64,000 nt of DNA, from contig CAJUSZ010000007.1 in assembly GCA_910589425.1 (NCBI GenBank), positions 1 to 64,000 on the forward strand. Direction: 5' to 3'. Position 1 is the stretch's first letter. Every line of letters starts with the position of its first letter. The translations under genes were made by a program, and so were the position numbers. This DNA is from an uncultured Muribaculaceae bacterium (lineage in GTDB: Bacteria; Bacteroidota; Bacteroidia; Bacteroidales; Muribaculaceae). The notes under the pieces are model-generated. The model was not told where the DNA came from and ran no database searches. It was given only the letters and a program-made list of their open reading frames with translations. Positions 1-10,100 of this stretch are shown piece after piece.

Positions 1-65
1 TTATCTCAAAGATACACCGCCGGGATTTTCACATTTATTATTAAACAAGCTCTTAATTAAAAATA

Positions 66-86
66 CGATTGAAAATCGGATTTTTT
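66..86 (+). terminator. Small intrinsic terminator, plus strand
   Basis: A five-pair stem (CGATT, loop GAA, AATCG) is followed by GATTTTTT. It would end a plus-strand transcript entering from the left of the window. The stem is short, so the call is tentative. Confidence 0.4.
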
Positions 87-99
87 GCGCAAAAGAATT

Positions 100-132
100 C
101 CGGGGGAGATGCTTGGTGAGCTTCTCCCCCGG
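100..132 (-). terminator. Terminator hairpin of rubrerythrin gene
   Basis: A ten-pair GC-rich stem (CCGGGGGAGA at 100-109 with TCTCCCCCGG at 123-132) carries an inner GCT/AGC pairing. It lies 26 bases past the rubrerythrin stop. On the minus strand it runs into AATTCTTTT, a weak U tract. Confidence 0.6.
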
Positions 133-157
133 TTTAAGAGCTTGTCTATATTATTTC

Positions 158-748
158 TCAGATGTTGTCTTCCATCGGCATGAAATGCTGATAGGGATGA
201 TAGCATGCCGGACATTTTGCCGGTGGCTCGGTGCCCTCGAAGATATAGCCGCATACCTGACATTGCCATTTGATCGGCTTCTCACGTTTCCATACCGTAT
301 CCTTTTCGATACGCTCCCGCATTTCGTTGAACCGCGCCTCGTGGTGGGATTCAACCTCGGCAATGGCACGGAAGCGTGCGGCGATCTCTACAAAACCTTC
401 CTTCTCGGCCACCTTGGCGGCATTCTGGTAAGCCACCACGCCTTCGGCCTGCTCTTCGGCGGCGGCCACTTTCAGATTCTCGGCGGTGGTGCCGATGATT
501 CCGGGATCGATATTGGCCGGAGTGGTCGTGACGCCACCCTCGGTCAGATATTTGAAGAATATTTTGGCATGGTGGAGTTCGTTGGCGGCAGTTTCGTTGA
601 AAATGTCGGAATATTGGAAGTAATTCTCTTTCTTGGCCTGCTGGGCATAGAAAGTATAGCGCGAGTATGCGCAGGATTCTGCTACGTAGGAATTGGCAAG
701 GTTCACCTCGGTCTTGGTGCCCTTGATGCTTTTTGGTGTGTCTGACAT
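158..748 (-). CDS. rbr: Rubrerythrin (peroxide-reducing di-iron protein)
   Basis: Cytoplasmic non-heme iron protein that reduces hydrogen peroxide in anaerobes. The first ~145 residues form a ferritin-like four-helix domain with ExxH-type iron ligands (NELHHAK near residue 57; EVESHHE near 131). The C-terminus is a rubredoxin-like domain with CQVC at 163-166 and CPAC at 179-182, which would bind the electron-transferring iron. Length (196 aa) is usual for the family. The start at 748 is the first ATG and leaves the N-terminal helix intact. It is divergent from recO and followed by its own hairpin. An oxygen/peroxide defence role fits with the ferritin gene further along. Confidence 0.93.
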   Translation of the reverse strand: MSDTPKSIKGTKTEVNLANSYVAESCAYSRYTFYAQQAKKENYFQYSDIFNETAANELHHAKIFFKYLTEGGVTTTPANIDPGIIGTTAENLKVAAAEEQAEGVVAYQNAAKVAEKEGFVEIAARFRAIAEVESHHEARFNEMRERIEKDTVWKREKPIKWQCQVCGYIFEGTEPPAKCPACYHPYQHFMPMEDNI

Positions 749-814
749 AATAATGAGATTAAGTTATAGTTTTATCTAAGAAACAAAATTGTAAGAACAA
801 AGTTTGATCCGGGA

Positions 815-1546
815 ATGACAATTGATGTCCGGGGGATAGTGCTTGGGACTGTGAGACACAGCGACAGGAACGACATCACCTCTATATATACGCGCGAGCG
901 CGGGCGTCTGGCCGTGGCCACGCCCGCCGGCGGCGGCCGCACGGCGCGGATGAAGCGCGCGTCGCTGATGCCGCTTTCGTTGGTGGAGGCCACTCTCTCC
1001 GGAAGCGCCGGGGGGGAGATATGGCGTCTGTCGCATCTTTCCCTGTCGTCGCCCTGGCGGGATCTCTATTCCGATCCGGTGAAAATGTCGGTCGGGATGT
1101 TTGTGGCGGAGTTTCTGGGCAAACTTGTCCGCGACGCCGGTCCCGATGTCCGCCAGTGGGACTATGTGGTCTCGTCGCTCAAGCTGCTGGATGCGGAGAG
1201 CAACCGTCTGAGCGTGGCAAACTTCCCGGTGATCCTGCTCTCGTCGCTGGCCGCATTCGCAGGGATCATGCCCGACGTATCCGGGTGGCCGGCCAGCAGA
1301 GTGTTCGACATGCGTGCCGGCCAGTATGTCGGCGGGGAGCCGGGCCATCCGGACACCCTGCGTGGCGACGCGGCCGGAGCCGTGAGGCTTCTCAGCCGGC
1401 TGACGTTCGCATCCGGGAGCCGTCTGCGTCTCAGCCGCGTGGAGAGGCAGGAGATCCTCGGCCAGCTGCTGCGCTACTATTCGATCCATCTCCCCGGGGT
1501 GGCCGGAATGAAATCCCCGGCAATACTGCGGGATGTACTCGGGTGA
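815..1546 (+). CDS. recO: DNA repair protein RecO
   Basis: Recombination mediator that helps load RecA onto SSB-coated single strands in the RecFOR pathway. The N-terminal OB-fold is visible: the protein opens with a GIVLGTVRHSD-type strand, followed by the TSIYTRERGRLAV segment typical of RecO. A helical C-terminal domain follows. At 243 aa it is of normal size. No zinc-finger cysteines are seen, as is common in Bacteroidetes RecO. The ATG at 815 places the OB-fold at residue 5. It stands alone between rubrerythrin (divergent) and acpP (own promoter). Confidence 0.85.
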   Translation: MTIDVRGIVLGTVRHSDRNDITSIYTRERGRLAVATPAGGGRTARMKRASLMPLSLVEATLSGSAGGEIWRLSHLSLSSPWRDLYSDPVKMSVGMFVAEFLGKLVRDAGPDVRQWDYVVSSLKLLDAESNRLSVANFPVILLSSLAAFAGIMPDVSGWPASRVFDMRAGQYVGGEPGHPDTLRGDAAGAVRLLSRLTFASGSRLRLSRVERQEILGQLLRYYSIHLPGVAGMKSPAILRDVLG

Positions 1547-1589
1547 GAATGCACAAAATATAAAAATCTGTGCATTTCCGGGTAAAAAA

Positions 1590-1621
1590 TTTCCGTAATT
1601 GAAAAATAATAGTTTACTTTG
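1590..1621 (+). promoter_or_regulatory. Bacteroidetes-type promoter for acpP
   Basis: TTTC at 1590-1593, a 20-base spacer, then TTACTTTG at 1614-1621. Each box differs from the TTTG / TAnnTTTG consensus by one base. Transcription would start near 1629, giving a ~40-base leader for acpP. Confidence 0.55.
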
Positions 1622-1670
1622 CAGTCTGAAAACAGAGAAAATTAAGTATTAACACGTAAATTAGACTATC

Positions 1671-1913
1671 ATGACCAACAACGAGATCGAACAGAAAGTG
1701 AAGGAAATCATCGTTGACAAGCTGAGCGTGGAGGCCAACGAGGTAACTCCCGCCGCTGAATTCAGCAAGGATCTCGGCGCCGATTCTCTCGACACCGTAG
1801 AGCTTATCATGGAATTCGAAAAGGCTTTCGAAATCACAATCCCCGACGAGGACGCTGAAAAGATCACAACTGTCGGCGACGCCATCTCTTACATCGAGGC
1901 TCACCAGAAGTAA
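1671..1913 (+). CDS. acpP: Acyl carrier protein
   Basis: Small acidic carrier (80 aa) that holds growing acyl chains in fatty-acid synthesis through a 4'-phosphopantetheine arm. The attachment serine is Ser39 in the GADSLDTVEL motif, followed by the helix-II recognition sequence. The start is the ATG at 1671, preceded by a good Bacteroidetes promoter. fabF follows at 2175, the usual pairing of carrier and condensing enzyme. The 261 bases between them contain no gene I can support. Confidence 0.95.
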   Translation: MTNNEIEQKVKEIIVDKLSVEANEVTPAAEFSKDLGADSLDTVELIMEFEKAFEITIPDEDAEKITTVGDAISYIEAHQK

Positions 1914-2174
1914 AAATAGTTTCCTGAGCGGATTCCCGGTTTTACGGCATCAGCCGTCAGACCAATCGGATTCTGCATCGGGACAACCTCTCCTTAACGG
2001 ACAGAATAGACCGCGGCAACGGAAAGGAAGCCGATAGCGAGTGCTTCCTCCGTGGCCCCGGATCCGGCATTCTGCTCCACGCGCATCGACTGAAGTGCGC
2101 GGCCCGTCCGGACGCGGACTGTCTGGACAGCCAAAACAATCAAACAGAACGACATCCAAATTTCCAGCGCAATT

Positions 2175-3437
2175 ATGGAATTGAAAAGAGTTGTAGTGAC
2201 CGGTATGGGCGCATTGTCGCCGATCGGCAACGACGTTGAAACTACGTGGCGCAACGCCAAAAACGGCGTGAGCGGCGCGGGACCGATCACACATTTCGAC
2301 GCGGCATTGTTTAAGACCCAGTTCGCCTGCGAGGTGAAAGACTTCAGACCCGAAGATCATTTCGACCGCAAGAAAGCGCGTACTCTCGACCTGTATGCAA
2401 TGTATGCCCTTGTGGCCGCCGACGAGGCCATCAAGGATTCAGGACTCGACGACGAGGGTCTCGACAAGAACCGTATCGGCGTGATTTTCGCCGCCGGAAT
2501 CGGCGGTCTCCACACTTTTGAGGAGGAAGCGGGATATTACGCTGTCAACCAAGAGAAAGGGCCGAAATACAATCCTTTCTTCATTCCGAAGATGATTGCC
2601 GATATCGCGGCCGGACAGATCTCGATCGACCACGGATTCAGAGGTCCCAATTTCGCTACCGTCTCAGCGTGTGCATCATCCAACAACGCCATCATCGACG
2701 CGTTCAACTATATCCGCCTCGGAATGGCCGACGCCATCGTGGCCGGCGGTGCAGAAGCAGCGGTCTTCCCCGCTGGAGTGGGCGGTTTCAATTCGATGAA
2801 GGCGCTTTCCACACGCAACGATGATCCGGCGACCGCATCCAGACCTTTCAGCGGATCGAGAGACGGATTCGTGATCGGCGAAGGCGCTGCCGCCCTCGTC
2901 CTCGAAGAGCTTGAACACGCAAAAGCACGCGGAGCGAAGATATATGCCGAAGTGGCCGGCTGCGGACTCAGCGCGGACGCATACCATATCACGGCCACAC
3001 ATCCCGAAGGACTCGGTGCGCGTCTCGGAATGGAGAATGCGCTCAAGGATGCGGGAATGAAGCCCGAGGATATAGACTATATCAACCTCCACGGAACTTC
3101 GACTCCTGTCGGAGACATAGGCGAGGCAAAAGCCATCAAGGAAGTCTTTGGCGATCACGCCTACAAGATGAACCTCAGCAGCTCCAAATCGATGACAGGC
3201 CATCTGCTCGGGGCAGCCGGTGCCATAGAGGCCGTGATCAGCGTGAAGGCTATGGAGGAGGGGATAGTGCCCCCGACCATCAACCACACCGAGGGCGACG
3301 AGGATCCCGAGGTGGACTACAAGATGAACTTCACCTTCAACAAAGCACAGGAGCGTGAACTCAACGCCGTGATGTCTAACACATTCGGCTTCGGAGGCCA
3401 CAACGCCACGATCATTCTCAAGAAATATAAGGACTGA
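2175..3437 (+). CDS. fabF: Beta-ketoacyl-ACP synthase II
   Basis: Condensing enzyme of type II fatty-acid synthesis: it joins malonyl-ACP to acyl-ACP with loss of CO2. The thiolase-fold catalytic triad is intact, with Cys166 in VSACASSN, His306 in LHGTST and His343 in MTGHLLGAAGA. The glycine-rich C-terminus (NTFGFGGHNA) is complete. Length 420 aa is typical. It acts on acyl-ACPs carried by the upstream acpP product. In many Bacteroides a ribonuclease III gene follows fabF; here an outer-membrane protein gene follows instead. Confidence 0.95.
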   Translation: MELKRVVVTGMGALSPIGNDVETTWRNAKNGVSGAGPITHFDAALFKTQFACEVKDFRPEDHFDRKKARTLDLYAMYALVAADEAIKDSGLDDEGLDKNRIGVIFAAGIGGLHTFEEEAGYYAVNQEKGPKYNPFFIPKMIADIAAGQISIDHGFRGPNFATVSACASSNNAIIDAFNYIRLGMADAIVAGGAEAAVFPAGVGGFNSMKALSTRNDDPATASRPFSGSRDGFVIGEGAAALVLEELEHAKARGAKIYAEVAGCGLSADAYHITATHPEGLGARLGMENALKDAGMKPEDIDYINLHGTSTPVGDIGEAKAIKEVFGDHAYKMNLSSSKSMTGHLLGAAGAIEAVISVKAMEEGIVPPTINHTEGDEDPEVDYKMNFTFNKAQERELNAVMSNTFGFGGHNATIILKKYKD

Positions 3438-3522
3438 ACATCTTTGGCGGCGCTCCGGCACGACCGGCAGAAGTCCGACCGTCACGCTCCGGACAAGAAT
3501 ACGCCGGATGCAAAATATACGG

Positions 3523-3554
3523 TCCGCGGATTGACTACTGGTTCAATTCGCGGA
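3523..3554 (+). terminator. Hairpin between fabF and the barrel gene
   Basis: TCCGCG (3523-3528) pairs with CGCGGA (3549-3554), and ATTGA (3530-3534) pairs with TCAAT (3543-3547) inside it. There is no clear U tract, so it may be an attenuator or a processing site rather than a strong terminator. Confidence 0.35.
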
Positions 3555-3595
3555 TCTGCTTATTATCAGACATGCCAAAACAAAAACCGACTTTT

Positions 3596-4435
3596 ATGAA
3601 AAAATTCATTCTCTTTGCAGCAATCGCGGCCGTGTCGGCTGCCCCGCTTCATGCACAGCTCTCCCAGGGAGACGCCATAGTGGATCTCGGAATCGGTGTC
3701 GGATGCGCCGAGACAGCCGGCGAATCCAAGGCTATGTTCACCCAGCGGCTCGGTGCCGAGTGGATCGTCAAAGACAATCTGTTCTCGCTCGGTTCGTGTG
3801 ATTTCTCGCTCGGCGTGGGCTTTCAGATCGACAATGCCGTGGGTGCAAGATATTCCGGACTGATCACGGGAAGCTACGACTACACTTATTCCTACACGAT
3901 CCGCAAGGAAACCACCAACCATAACCGCCCGTCGTGGACCACCGAGACCCACACAGGCTCGCGCAAAGGAACCGGAATGGCCACGACCGATGTTACGCGC
4001 GACAATATCGACTTCATGCCCACCGTCTCGCTTCACGGCAGCATAATCCCGAAGCTGGATCTCTACGCCACTTTCGGACTCGGTTTCGGCGTGATGACCA
4101 ACTCCACGTCGAATTATGAGGCCACCGAGGTTTATGTGCCGGGCGTAGGACTTGTAGGCGGATTCGAGTCGAAAGACTATACAAAGGAAAGCACGGTCAA
4201 CGGCAAGATATGGAAATGGTCGGGCGGATACAACGACATTGACCATGCCGAATGGAATAGAAAACCATATAAGTCGAAGGCAGTGTTCGCATGTTCGTTC
4301 CATATAGGCGCAAGATATTTCATCAATGACAACTGGGCCGTCAACGCGCAGTTCGGACTTGTTGGAGCCGATGTGAACAGCACTTACGGCAATTCCTACA
4401 ATATCCTCTCTGTAGGCGCTTCATATAAATTCTGA
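3596..4435 (+). CDS. Predicted outer-membrane beta-barrel protein
   Basis: 279 aa, function unknown. A signal peptide is clear (MKKF, hydrophobic stretch, then AAPLHAQ with cleavage after Ala). The rest alternates polar and hydrophobic residues in strands and ends in SVGASYKF, the terminal-phenylalanine pattern recognised by the BAM machinery. This suggests an 8- or 10-strand barrel of the OmpW/porin-like small barrel type. I chose the ATG at 3596 over one eight codons upstream because it gives a proper lysine-initiated signal peptide. The next gene starts 9 bases downstream, so the two are probably co-transcribed. Confidence 0.7.
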   Translation: MKKFILFAAIAAVSAAPLHAQLSQGDAIVDLGIGVGCAETAGESKAMFTQRLGAEWIVKDNLFSLGSCDFSLGVGFQIDNAVGARYSGLITGSYDYTYSYTIRKETTNHNRPSWTTETHTGSRKGTGMATTDVTRDNIDFMPTVSLHGSIIPKLDLYATFGLGFGVMTNSTSNYEATEVYVPGVGLVGGFESKDYTKESTVNGKIWKWSGGYNDIDHAEWNRKPYKSKAVFACSFHIGARYFINDNWAVNAQFGLVGADVNSTYGNSYNILSVGASYKF

Positions 4436-4443
4436 CCGCGAAT

Positions 4444-5490
4444 ATGTCCCGACTGTCCCTTTGGTGGCTTCTGGCCGGAGCAATGATCGCGGCGCTGCTC
4501 GGATCATGCACCAAGAATGAGTTTACCGTCGAATTCAGGCTCGATCCGAAAGTGAGCGGAAACTACCGCCTTGTCTATTACGCTTCCGACAGCCGCACCG
4601 GATTCATGATGGAGACGCTCGCTCCGGTGGAACACGGAGCGGCCGAGGCCAAGTGCATCACCCGCAACCCGACACTGGTGTTCCTCTATCAGGGCAACGG
4701 GCAGACACCGGCGGCTGTCTTCTATGCCGAGCGGGGCGACCGGATAGAGATTACGGGGAAGTCGGACGATCCGGAGTCGTGGCAGATAGGAGGAGACAAG
4801 ATCAACACCCGTTGGTCCGAATGGCGCAATGCCAATCTCGCCGCGTTGTGTTCCGGCGATCCTAAGCGTATCAATGACGCCGTGGCCAAGTTTGTGGCCG
4901 CCGACAGGGATTCGCGTCTCGCCCCGCTGATATTGCTAACAACCTACGACCGCCGTGCTGACCACGAGGATTTTCTGAAACTTTGGAACTCAATCCCGGA
5001 GAAAACGCGCTCCGAGGAGCTGATTCAGCTTGTGGCGGCGTCCGACGTGCTTTCAGGCGGGAAGATCGGACGGGGGCAGAAACTGGAGCGGATGAAGCTT
5101 CATGCGATGGGCGATTCGCTTGTGGAATATAACCCTTCGGAACATGCCGTTTCGGTGTTGTATTTCAACCGGAACAACAATCAGACCTCGCGTGCCGACA
5201 TCGACACGCTCCGGCGTCTCGCGGCTGGAAAAGATTTTGCCGGCAAAGGTCGTGTGGTGGCCATTTCGTTCGATCCCGATTCCGTGGCATGGCTCACACG
5301 CGCCCGGGGAGATTCGATAGCCGGTGCCCTGCATGCCTGGCTTCCGGCGGGTGAGGCATCCGGAATCGCGATGCGTCTGGATGTGGCCCGCACCCCCTGG
5401 TTCATCGTCTCCGACCGTTCGGGACGGCGTCATTATTCAGGCGACGACGCAGGCCGTGCGGCAGTGGCCGCCCGCCGGCTGGCACGATGA
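4444..5490 (+). CDS. Lipoprotein with DUF4369-like N-terminus and thioredoxin-like C-terminus
   Basis: 348 aa. Signal peptide ends in the lipobox LLGSC (Cys22), so it is probably a periplasmic or outer-membrane lipoprotein. Residues ~28-125 resemble the DUF4369 beta-domain found before thioredoxin-like domains in Bacteroidetes (FRLDPKVSGNYRLVYYAS). The C-terminal part has thioredoxin-like spacing (VLYFNRNNN, VVAISFDPDS, ARTPWFIVSDRSG) but no CxxC redox pair; the expected position reads RNNNQTS. It is therefore unlikely to be a disulfide reductase and may be a binding protein. Its role is not known. It follows the barrel gene by 8 bases. Confidence 0.6.
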   Translation: MSRLSLWWLLAGAMIAALLGSCTKNEFTVEFRLDPKVSGNYRLVYYASDSRTGFMMETLAPVEHGAAEAKCITRNPTLVFLYQGNGQTPAAVFYAERGDRIEITGKSDDPESWQIGGDKINTRWSEWRNANLAALCSGDPKRINDAVAKFVAADRDSRLAPLILLTTYDRRADHEDFLKLWNSIPEKTRSEELIQLVAASDVLSGGKIGRGQKLERMKLHAMGDSLVEYNPSEHAVSVLYFNRNNNQTSRADIDTLRRLAAGKDFAGKGRVVAISFDPDSVAWLTRARGDSIAGALHAWLPAGEASGIAMRLDVARTPWFIVSDRSGRRHYSGDDAGRAAVAARRLAR

Positions 5491-5528
5491 CCAAAACTCA
5501 CTGAACCATCACTTTCACTTGCAAACAG

Positions 5529-7055
5529 ATGCTAACCAAAGTTTTCTCAGCCTCGATAGAGGGGATAGACGCGTTTCCGATCACGATTGAGACTGTCGTG
5601 GAGCGCGGAGTCAGTTTCACAGTAGTCGGCATGGCCGATACTGCTGTTAAGGAGGCGTATCAGCGCATTGTCTCGGCTCTGGCGCAGAGCGGGATCACGT
5701 TTCCCCACCGCCGCACCGTGATCAATCTCGCTCCGGCCGACATAAGGAAAGAGGGAGCGTCGTTCGACCTGCCTATGGCGCTCGGCATCCTTGCCTCAAA
5801 TGAGCTTGTGGACGGCTCCGTATTGAAAGACTACATGATCACCGGAGAACTATCGCTCGATGGATCTGTGCTTCCCGTCAGGGGTGTGCTTCCGATAGCC
5901 ATCAAGGCGCGGGAACTCGGATTCAGAAGGCTGATCGTGCCCAAGGCCAATGTTACGGAGGCTGCCGTGGTCAACCGCATCGAGGTCTTCGGCGTGGATA
6001 ACCTTACAGAAGCGGTGGATCTGATCAACGGGAAGAGCGACGCCGCTCCTTTTGTGATCAACACACGTGAGCTTTTCGCGCGTGGCGCGCAGGATTTTGA
6101 TTTCGATTTCTCGGAAGTGAAAGGGCAGGAGGCTGTGAAGCGTGCATTTGAGGTGGCTTGCGCCGGCGGCCACAATATTCTCCTTGTAGGATCTCCCGGA
6201 TCGGGAAAGTCGATGATGGCCAAGCGTCTGCCCTCTATCCTGCCACCGCTGACCATGCAGGAGGCACTGGAGACCACAAAGATCCATTCCGTGGCAGGGA
6301 AGCTCGCCAAAGGAGCGATGCTGATGACCAGACGTCCTTTCCGCACTCCTCACCACACGGTGTCGCCCGTGGCTCTCGTCGGAGGAGGAACAAGCCCGCA
6401 GCCCGGAGAGATATCGCTTGCCAACAACGGAATCCTCTATCTCGACGAGTTCCCCGAATTTTCAAGGCAGGTTCTCGAAGTGATGCGCCAGCCCCTCGAG
6501 GACCGCTGCATAACTGTGTCGCGGGCGAAATACACCGTAACGTATCCGGCGTCATTCATGCTCGTGGCCTCGATGAATCCATGTCCTTGCGGATACTACG
6601 GCCATCCTTTGAAACGATGCACATGTATGCCCGGACAAGTGGCAAAGTACATGAACCGCATCTCCGGACCGCTTCTTGACCGCATCGACATCCAGATCGA
6701 GGTGCAGCCTGTGGCGTTCGACGAGATGGCTACTTCAGTCCCGTCGGAGAGCAGCGCATCGATACGCGAACGTGTGATAGCCGCGCGGGAGATACAGCAG
6801 AAGCGTTATGCCGGCGAAAAGGGGATATATTGCAATGCACAGATGAATTCCCGGCTGCTGCATCAGTATGCCTGGCCCGACCCCAAAGGAATGGCGAAGC
6901 TCAAGGAGAGGATGGAGCGTCTCAACATGTCGGCCCGGGCGTTCGACCGGATACTGCGCGTGGCCCGCACGATAGCGGATCTTGACAGCAGTCCCGGAGT
7001 GGAGTCCCGCCATATCTCCGAGGCTATAGGCTACCGCAGCCTCGACCGTTCCTGA
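5529..7055 (+). CDS. comM: YifB/ComM-family Mg-chelatase-like AAA+ ATPase
   Basis: 508 aa. Residues 1-170 form the N-terminal ChlI/Lon-protease-like fold. An AAA+ domain follows with Walker A GSPGSGKS at 221-228 and a Walker B in ILYLDEFPEF. A four-cysteine cluster (NPCPCGYYGHP ... RCTCMPG) and a C-terminal Mg-chelatase helical domain complete it. Family members studied in Haemophilus and Vibrio are hexameric helicases that promote branch migration during natural transformation; a role in integrating DNA strands is inferred by homology. It is interesting next to a DNA-scavenging locus, but it faces it convergently and is widespread, so the link may be chance. Confidence 0.88.
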   Translation: MLTKVFSASIEGIDAFPITIETVVERGVSFTVVGMADTAVKEAYQRIVSALAQSGITFPHRRTVINLAPADIRKEGASFDLPMALGILASNELVDGSVLKDYMITGELSLDGSVLPVRGVLPIAIKARELGFRRLIVPKANVTEAAVVNRIEVFGVDNLTEAVDLINGKSDAAPFVINTRELFARGAQDFDFDFSEVKGQEAVKRAFEVACAGGHNILLVGSPGSGKSMMAKRLPSILPPLTMQEALETTKIHSVAGKLAKGAMLMTRRPFRTPHHTVSPVALVGGGTSPQPGEISLANNGILYLDEFPEFSRQVLEVMRQPLEDRCITVSRAKYTVTYPASFMLVASMNPCPCGYYGHPLKRCTCMPGQVAKYMNRISGPLLDRIDIQIEVQPVAFDEMATSVPSESSASIRERVIAAREIQQKRYAGEKGIYCNAQMNSRLLHQYAWPDPKGMAKLKERMERLNMSARAFDRILRVARTIADLDSSPGVESRHISEAIGYRSLDRS

Positions 7056-7073
7056 GCCGCAGGAAAAATACGG

Positions 7074-7110
7074 GCGGGACGCGGAAGTTTCCAGAACTTC
7101 CGCGTCCCGC
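7074..7110. terminator. Bidirectional terminator between yifB and the GLUG protein gene
   Basis: A perfect 16-pair stem (7074-7089 with 7095-7110, loop TCCAG) sits between two converging genes. It has an A-rich flank on the left (AGGAAAAATA), giving a U tract for minus-strand transcripts. It should stop transcription from both sides. Confidence 0.8.
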
Positions 7111-7136
7111 GTTAATGAAAGTGGCGTGGGCCTCGG

Positions 7137-10100
7137 TTATCTCAGGATCGCTTTTCTGACGCTCTTATGGCCTGAAGCGGTGGTCGTGATCACGATAGCG
7201 ATCTGGCCCGGAGCGGGATTCTCGAGGCGCAGACCGTCGAGAGTCATGAATTCCTGCGAGACTATCTCGTCATATTCCAGTGTCTCTGTTCCGTCGGATT
7301 CGTGGTATACGGAATGGATCGGATAGATGTTGAAATAGTTTCCTGCCGAGAGACGGAGCATGTTGTCGGCGTCTGTTTCCGACGCGAGGGCGAGCAGACC
7401 GTTGTCCTTGATCTCGAAACCCTTGTCGCTGTCGAGAGAGCCGGTGATCTCAGTCATGTTGTTGAAAGGATAGAAGCCTCCGGCATAGATGGTGCGGATC
7501 GACTGGTTTTCGGGAATGACAAGATAAGTGGCGGCTGCCGTGCGCACGTTTGCATTTTCTGCAAGAGCTTTGGGCATAGGGTAGTAGCCTTTCTCGAATG
7601 TGAATGTTCCGGCGAGCTTTTCGATAGCCTTGCCTCCGGTGAGCGCCGCTGTAGTCATGGCCACGGTGGCGGAGTCGGGCGATACGTAGTCGTTTGTGCC
7701 GGTTGTGGTGCCGAGCAGCGTAACGACCGCATTGAGCGTCGTGTCGCAATAGTTGGCGTCGAAATCTCCCTGGGGATTTCCATTCTTGAAGTAGCGCCAT
7801 CCGATGAGGCTGCTGATGTTTGTCTGCTTCGCACCGCCTTTCACGAGGATCTGGCCGGCGTTGAAAGTACGGTTGACGGAGGACACGCCTGTGGAGTTTG
7901 TGGTTTGTCCGCATATTCCGCCGATGCTGTTGATGTCGGAGCTTGTCTGGTCAACGTCGATCATTATCGGGCCGAAGTTGGCGCAGTCCTCGATTGTGCC
8001 GGTGTTGACGGCCGCGATGCCACCGGCGCGGTTCACAGGCTCCTTGGCTGCTACGAGACTGTTGAAGCGGTCGATTGTGATGCTTCCGGTATTGACGCAA
8101 TTTACGATCTTGGCGTCAGTGTGGTTGTTCCATGAGGCGATGCCACCCACGTAGTCCCAGTTTGAATGGATCGATCCGAAGAATGTGGAATTGGATATTG
8201 TCAGCGGGTATTCTATGTTATATCCGAATATTCCGCCGCAATAGCGGGAATAGGATGTGATCCTGGCGCCTACGTGGCAGTTGTCTATGACTGCGCTCCC
8301 GGCAAGGGCACCGGCGATGCCGCCCATGCAGCCTATGCCTGAGATCTTGCATGTCTCGTCGAGAGTGAGATTGCGTATTTCCGCGCCCTGCCCGAGCGAT
8401 CCGAAGAATCCGGTGTTGTGGTATGAACCGGCCGTGTAGGGAAGCGCGTCGCCGGCTTCGTTGAATTTCACGGTGTTCAGGTCAAGGTTGCTGATCTTGT
8501 GGCCGTCGGCGTCGAAAATGCCGTCGAAATGGAAGTTTTTCTGAGGGTTGGTGTTGCTGAGGAGGTCAGCGCCGGATCCGATCCCTTTGAATTCTTTGGC
8601 TGCGCTCATGTCGATGTCGGCTGTCATCTTGAAACGGTCGCCGCTCCAATGGTAGCGTGCTTCGTTGCAGATCGCTGCGAGAGCCATGATGTCGTCGGCG
8701 TTTGCGATCACGTATGGATCTGCCTCCGATCCGGTTCCCTTGAAGGGGATGGCGAAGGTTGTGAGCGGGAGGGAACGGCTGTAGCTGCCTTTGTTGAGAG
8801 TGAGGACGGCAGTCGCGATCGTGTCGCCGGGATTGGCCTTGATCGAGTTGCCGGTTATCTCGAAGCATCCGTCGGCTTCGGCGAACGACGCGCTGATTCC
8901 GGCTACGGCATTGCTGATCGTGGCTGTTCCTCTGAAAAAGTTTGCGTTCTCATTTTCAGGCAGGAGAATATATGTGGCGGCAGCGTCGCGCAGTTCGGCG
9001 TAATCGAGTGTGGCGGGCAGGGGATAGAATCCTTTCTCGGCCTTCCATGTGCCGTTCAGATCAGCCGGCAGGGTGCCTGATGTGAGTTCCGCTGTCGTGA
9101 GCGTGTAGACTCCGGCGGCCGGTGTCGCTCCGGCTCCGGATGCGAGGAAATTGCTGTTCAGCATCTGTGAGTCGTAGTAGCAGGCGTCGATCTCATCCAG
9201 CTTGGTTGTGGCGGCTGTGCCTGTGGAGCCGAGAATGTTTCCGTTTGTCTTCGTGTAGGAATCGACCGCGCCTACATTGAGAGCGAACATGATCTCTCCC
9301 TTGCCTGAGCTTTTGGTGGCATTGCCGGCTATGCCTCCGGCCTCACCTTTGGCGGCCCAGATGTCGCCGGCGTTGAAGCAGTCGGTCAGCGCGGTTCCGC
9401 CCATGCTTCCGACTATGCCGCCGATCTTTACCTGGACAAGCGTTCCGGCCGCCTCGTTGATCTGGTGGCCGGAGATCTTGCCCGTGTTGGCGCATCCGGA
9501 AATGGTGCCGAATGTGGCGAGGCCTGTGATTCCTCCAGCCATAGAGTGGTTGCAGACCACCTCGCCGGCGTTAAAGCAGTTGCGCACGGTGGCGGGCTTG
9601 CCGGATGCCGTGGTTACGACCTCGCCGGCGATTCCACCGGAAGTCTGGTAGTAGGAGATCACTTTGCCGAAGTTGACGCAGTTTTCCACAGTCGCTCCTC
9701 CGGCGACATATCCTGCCACACCTCCGACGGCCTTTACGGCTTTCACCGTGCATGATCCGTCGATGATCAGGTTCCGAACCTGGGCGCCGTCGTTGAGGCG
9801 TCCGAAGAACCCGATGAACTGGCGGCTCTGTCCGACACCCCATTTGGTGATGGCTTTGCCGGCGGCGTCGTAGGCCACTCCGTCGATCGACATGTTGAGG
9901 ATACGGTGTCCCTGGCCGTCGAAAATGCCCTGGAATCCGTAGGTGGCAGCAGAGGCCACGCCTTCGGGTGCGGTGCCGATTCCGAGGAATGTGGAGTCGT
10001 TCTCAAGGTCGATGTCGGCTGTGAGCCGGAAATACTTTCCTGCGTAATGTCCGGCGTTGGCCACGGTAGCGTTGTTGCACGCTGCTGCGAGTTGCAGCAC

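Noticed and set aside
1914..2174. Small gene between acpP and fabF
   Set aside because: Only antisense or out-of-frame stretches without conserved features; most likely untranslated leader.
5529..7055. comM as a member of the DNA-scavenging locus
   Set aside because: It is convergent to that locus with a strong terminator between, and the gene is common in unrelated contexts.
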